This document shows, piece by piece, positions 61,634-64,000 of a stretch of DNA of 64,000 nucleotides. This stretch comes from Lewinella sp. 4G2 (GTDB lineage: Bacteria; Bacteroidota; Bacteroidia; Chitinophagales; Saprospiraceae), in the NCBI RefSeq assembly GCF_001625015.1, contig NZ_LVWJ02000014.1:868001-932000 (forward strand), given 5' to 3'. The notes beneath the pieces are model-generated. The model had not been told where the DNA came from. It saw nothing but the letters and a program-made list of their open reading frames with translations, and did not search any database. How positions within the stretch are numbered: position 1 is the stretch's first letter; each line of letters starts with the position of its first letter. The position numbers and the translations under genes were made by a program.

Positions 61634-61989
61634 CTCGTTGCGACGAGCTAGTGAAGACTTAACGAACGGGTGCAATTCAGGGTTAGATATTGGTGAGTGG
61701 TCCGGCGAGCGTATTCAATCCGTACGGACAGGACTGCCCTGATTGTGCATCCCCAACCATTCCCCTAGCCAAAGGAACCGGCCAGCTCTCCGAGTGCAGA
61801 GCCGGCCGGCCAGATAACTTTCCTGCTGTTTGTTGAAAGAGTGTGCCAGTTCAAAATCGAGTGAGCGTGCACTTAGGGAAGCCCCTACATCAGAAAGAAA
61901 GGGTAAGGAAAAACTGCGTGGGGATAGAGCCACACTAGGTTAAAAAAAGTCTTGGTGGGTATTGCTGAACCGTTGGTTCACGGGAATCT
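61634..61989. other. Gap between nadC and the repeat pair, no gene seen
   Basis: Contains a GC-rich near-palindrome GGCCAGCTCT..AGAGCCGGCC at about 61778-61805, of the type that may end transcription. Nothing else recognisable. Confidence 0.5.
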
Positions 61990-62089
61990 GTTTCGCAAAG
62001 GAGACTAAGGCGGAAGAGAGGTTTAAGAAGCATGACGTGCGGTCACGACTTCTCTTTCGTCTTAAACATCTAATACTTCTTTGCGAAAC
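61990..62089. repeat. 100-bp palindromic element, copy 1
   Basis: Ends are an exact 11-bp inverted pair, GTTTCGCAAAG (61990-62000) and CTTTGCGAAAC (62079-62089). Inside lie GTTTAAG / CTTAAAC and a CGTG..CACG core, so the element can form a long imperfect hairpin. The right arm CTTCTCTTTCGTCTTAAAC matches the minus strand of the 146-bp units at 28 kb. Confidence 0.85.
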
Positions 62090-62159
62090 TTGATGTGGAT
62101 GTAGCTGCAGTTGCTGTAGCACCTTACTGCGCAAGGGGTTTAGCTATGATGCTTCCTTG

Positions 62160-62259
62160 GTTTCGCAAAGGAGATTAAGGCGGAAGAGAAGTTTAAGAAG
62201 CGTGACGTGCGGTCACGACGTCTCTTTCGTCTTAAACAGCTAATTCTTCTTTGCGAAAC
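62160..62259. repeat. 100-bp palindromic element, copy 2
   Basis: Same length and ends as copy 1 (GTTTCGCAAAG at 62160-62170, CTTTGCGAAAC at 62249-62259) with a few base changes. It starts 170 bp after copy 1 and lies 15 bp past the ssb stop at 62275, so it may end that transcript. Confidence 0.85.
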
Positions 62260-62274
62260 TTGATGTCCTTACAG

Positions 62275-62760
62275 CTAGAAAGGCAAGCCATCTCCGTCTG
62301 CTTCTTGCAGTACGACGGGTTCCGCCGGCAATGTATTCTGCATGGCCGGGGCGGCGGGTTCGTTGAGCACGGGGGCGGCGTTGCGCTGGTTGAGGGGACT
62401 CTGCTGGTTCCGCTGGCCGCCATCCCTTCCGTTGGAGAGGAAGGTGAAGCCTTCGATGATGATCTCGGGAGTGGACCGGTCCTGATCATACTTATCCTTC
62501 CACTTTCTGTACTGCAGCCGGCCGACGACGGAGAGCTGGTCGCCCTTACTGACGTACTGTTCTAATAGATCAACCACCTTTGGCTGAAAGGTCTTGAGAC
62601 GGTGCCAGCTGGTTTCGGTGACGCGGTCGCCGTTGCGGTTCTTGTAGACGTAGTTCGTCGCCAACGATAGTTCGAGGAGGCTGCCGCCGTTATCAAAGTT
62701 ACGCCGCTGGGGTTCCTGGCCGATGCGGCCAACGAGATTGATTAAATTATTAGAGTTCAC
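62275..62760 (-). CDS. ssb: Single-stranded DNA-binding protein with acidic tip
   Basis: 161 aa using the GTG at 62760 (VNSNNLINLVGRIGQEPQ); the frame extends upstream into a terminator of the other ssb gene. OB-fold residues about 5-110 include TSWHRLKTFQPKVVDLLEQYVSKG-type and LSVVGRLQYRKWKDKYDQDR segments. The C-terminus is a linker with QRNAAPVLNEP, ending ADGDGLPF, the acidic protein-interaction tip typical of replicative SSB. Tandem with a tail-less paralogue upstream. Confidence 0.92.
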   Translation of the reverse strand: MNSNNLINLVGRIGQEPQRRNFDNGGSLLELSLATNYVYKNRNGDRVTETSWHRLKTFQPKVVDLLEQYVSKGDQLSVVGRLQYRKWKDKYDQDRSTPEIIIEGFTFLSNGRDGGQRNQQSPLNQRNAAPVLNEPAAPAMQNTLPAEPVVLQEADGDGLPF

Positions 62761-62828
62761 GAGGAATTGGTTTAAGAAGAGTTGAAAGAGAAGGTTACCG
62801 TTGCCGCCGTCGAGCCAGTTTCGCAAAA

Positions 62829-62860
62829 CCAGCCCCCCACCGCTCAAAGCAGGGGGCTGG
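62829..62860 (-). terminator. Terminator between the two ssb genes
   Basis: 9-bp stem CCAGCCCCC / GGGGGCTGG (62829-62837, 62852-62860), followed on the minus strand by TTTTG. It lies 86 bp past the upstream ssb stop (62947). Confidence 0.75.
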
Positions 62861-62946
62861 GCAAAACGGTTGCAAAATGGATTTTGGTGGCTGACGTGGT
62901 TGGTAGGCCGGGATATTTGATATCAGTAAGCTGGCTTCGAAATCAC

Positions 62947-63450
62947 CTAGGCAGCCGGCTGCTTAGCGCTCCGACGGCTAGCCGTCCGCTTGCGGCTGGA
63001 AGCTGCGGTAGCCTGGGGACGGGTAGCCGCCATGCTTTCAATCTGCTCGATCTCCGCCTCGATGGCTTCAACGTTGGATTCCCCGAACTCACTGGCAACG
63101 GGTGACGGTTGCGACTTACGGCTGGCGCCCAGAAAGGTGAATTCACTGGCAATCACTTCGGGGGTGATGCGGGACTGCTCGAACTTGTCCGTCCACTTCC
63201 GGTAGCGCATCGCACCGACGATGCTGATCTGGCTGCCCTTCTCCAGGTGCTCCACGAAGAGTTCCGCCAGTTTGCCGTAGGCTTTGATGCGGTGCCATTC
63301 GGTGCGGGTCACCTTTTTGCCCTGCTTGTTGCGGTAGTACTCGTTCGTGGCGAGATTGAAGGTGCAGGATACATCGCCGGAAGGCAGTACGAAGGTGGTA
63401 GGAGTAGCGCCGAGGTTGCCGGTGAGGTGGATGTAGTTACGTACGTTCAT
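62947..63450 (-). CDS. Second single-stranded DNA-binding protein, basic Ala-rich tail
   Basis: 167 aa from the ATG at 63450. OB-fold part MNVRNYIHLTGNLGATPTTF to about 110, with RTEWHRIKAYGKLAELFVEH and ISIVGAMRYRKWTDKFEQ. In place of the acidic tip, the tail is basic and Ala/Ser-rich (AASSRKRTASRRSAKQPAA), like histone H1-type tails. It lacks the tip that recruits partners in replicative SSB. It and the tipped paralogue (62275) are both leftward and separated by a terminator, with about 190 bp between. Likely specialised, for example for nucleoid packing or uptake (inference). Confidence 0.9.
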   Translation of the reverse strand: MNVRNYIHLTGNLGATPTTFVLPSGDVSCTFNLATNEYYRNKQGKKVTRTEWHRIKAYGKLAELFVEHLEKGSQISIVGAMRYRKWTDKFEQSRITPEVIASEFTFLGASRKSQPSPVASEFGESNVEAIEAEIEQIESMAATRPQATAASSRKRTASRRSAKQPAA

Positions 63451-63799
63451 AATGAGATAAGTTTGGTGGCCGCACCCGGTAAGGTTTAAGTGGATGCGAT
63501 CCGTTAAGTGTGAATGATGTTCGCCGCCCAATCAGTAGGCATGGGTGACATCCCTTCCAATCGGTGACGATGCAAAGGTGAACGCACTTCCAAACGGTAG
63601 TCGTTATTTAATCGAATACTTGCGAATATAGGCGTTTACGTACGTTTGTTGAGGTTGAATTGATAGAATAAGTGATTGATTAAGAGGGTGTTAGGTCTTC
63701 GTGGGTAGTTTGAAGGTTTTTTGGAATTTAGACGTTAGATTTTAGATCTTAGTGTGCCTAACCAAATAGCGTTGACAGATTAATAATGAAGTCGCGCCA
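63451..63799. other. Gap between the ssb genes and the right-edge gene
   Basis: No gene seen. Only the word TAGACGTTAGATTTTAGATCTTAG near 63729-63752, similar in type to the 45-bp units at 38459-38592. Confidence 0.5.
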
Positions 63800-64000
63800 T
63801 TACACACGACGGTTTTTAAATTTTTCCTCAGTTAGGTACTTGACACCGGCGGGGAGTATTTGCCCACGCCCCTCACGGGCATACTTGCCGGGCGTGGGTA
63901 AATACTTCACGACGGTTGGGCACAGGTCTTCATTCACTCCCTGGCCGTCCTTGATCAAGAGCGCATAGCGGTAGCCTGGCTGATCCGATCGCCAGCCGGC
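63800..64000 (-). CDS. C-terminal part of an unidentified gene, cut by the window edge
   Basis: Minus-strand frame with stop TAA at 63800-63802, open to the right edge (66 codons). It reads ...RYALLIKDGQGVNEDL, CPTVVKYLPTPGKY, AREGRGQILPAGVKY and LTEEKFKNRRV. The beginning lies outside. I do not recognise it. Codons in the middle are a 16-bp inverted repeat (63856-63871 and 63890-63905, one mismatch). The plus-strand frame over it (63786-63968) is its shadow. Confidence 0.6.
   Translation of the reverse strand, partial: AGWRSDQPGYRYALLIKDGQGVNEDLCPTVVKYLPTPGKYAREGRGQILPAGVKYLTEEKFKNRRV

Noticed and set aside
63786-63968. 60-aa plus-strand frame at the right edge
   Set aside because: Shadow of the minus-strand frame 63800-64000 and the inverted repeat.
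1-64000. tRNA or rRNA genes
   Set aside because: I looked for typical T-loop (GGTTCGAATCC-like) strings and rRNA segments by eye and saw none; a tRNA scan is needed to be certain.

Overview
The window reads as a chromosomal segment of a marine-type Bacteroidota, most likely of the Saprospiria/Lewinella group. The grounds are GC-rich genes, SprB-type and type IX sorting domains on exported proteins, TAnnTTTG-like promoter boxes with few Shine-Dalgarno sites, Bat/MoxR modules, DUF2853/DUF4174 proteins and a Mg-type HemB. No rRNA, tRNA, CRISPR array or intact insertion sequence was seen. The taxon is an inference from these traits only.

Layout: 1-3.4 kb is the N-terminal part of a large SprB-repeat surface protein. 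3.5-11 kb runs leftward: a TPR membrane protein, TatC, a short-chain dehydrogenase, and two GMC oxidoreductases flanking a Tat-lipoprotein 'subunit 3'. 11.3-15.5 kb holds a T9SS-secreted CotH protein and a YehP-like VWA protein. 15.5-23 kb mixes small envelope proteins with an AT-rich island (17.8-21 kb: lipoprotein, beta-barrel, GT39-like transferase) that looks acquired. 23-28 kb has RecQ, an arabinose-5-phosphate isomerase and a MoxR ATPase. 28.1-29.0 kb is a strict 146-bp tandem array that does not code. 29.2-34.8 kb is a 137-aa protein plus a 1675-aa DUF4132 (YehI/MolR-like) protein. 35-38 kb is TrkA-TrkH potassium uptake. 38.6-42.8 kb holds an M43-like metalloprotease, an SDR, a second CotH lipoprotein and AT-rich small genes. 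43-47 kb is DUF2853 and a DUF4129-DUF4350-MoxR operon, followed by HemB, a CBS protein and Dtd. 49.7-57 kb has a flavin reductase, a DUF302 lipoprotein and a leftward Bat-type operon (VWA, esterase, TPR, BatD). 57-61.6 kb has PNP, a small membrane protein, endonuclease III, SCO1, a UPF0175/DUF3368 toxin-antitoxin pair and NadC. 62-63.5 kb has two tandem SSB genes; the right edge cuts an unidentified gene.

The main signals beyond ordinary annotation are non-coding. (1) A dispersed 20-bp motif, TGCACCYGCGKCAGCGCCCA, occurs about 11 times, usually in the leader of a gene and in gene orientation. (2) The 146-bp array at 28 kb shares inverted GTTTCGCAAAG ends and an inner arm with two 100-bp palindromic elements beside an ssb gene at 62 kb. 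(3) Several other repeat islands fill intergenic gaps. On the protein side, two parts of the enterobacterial yeh-type VWA/DUF4132 conflict-like system are present but separated by 14 kb.
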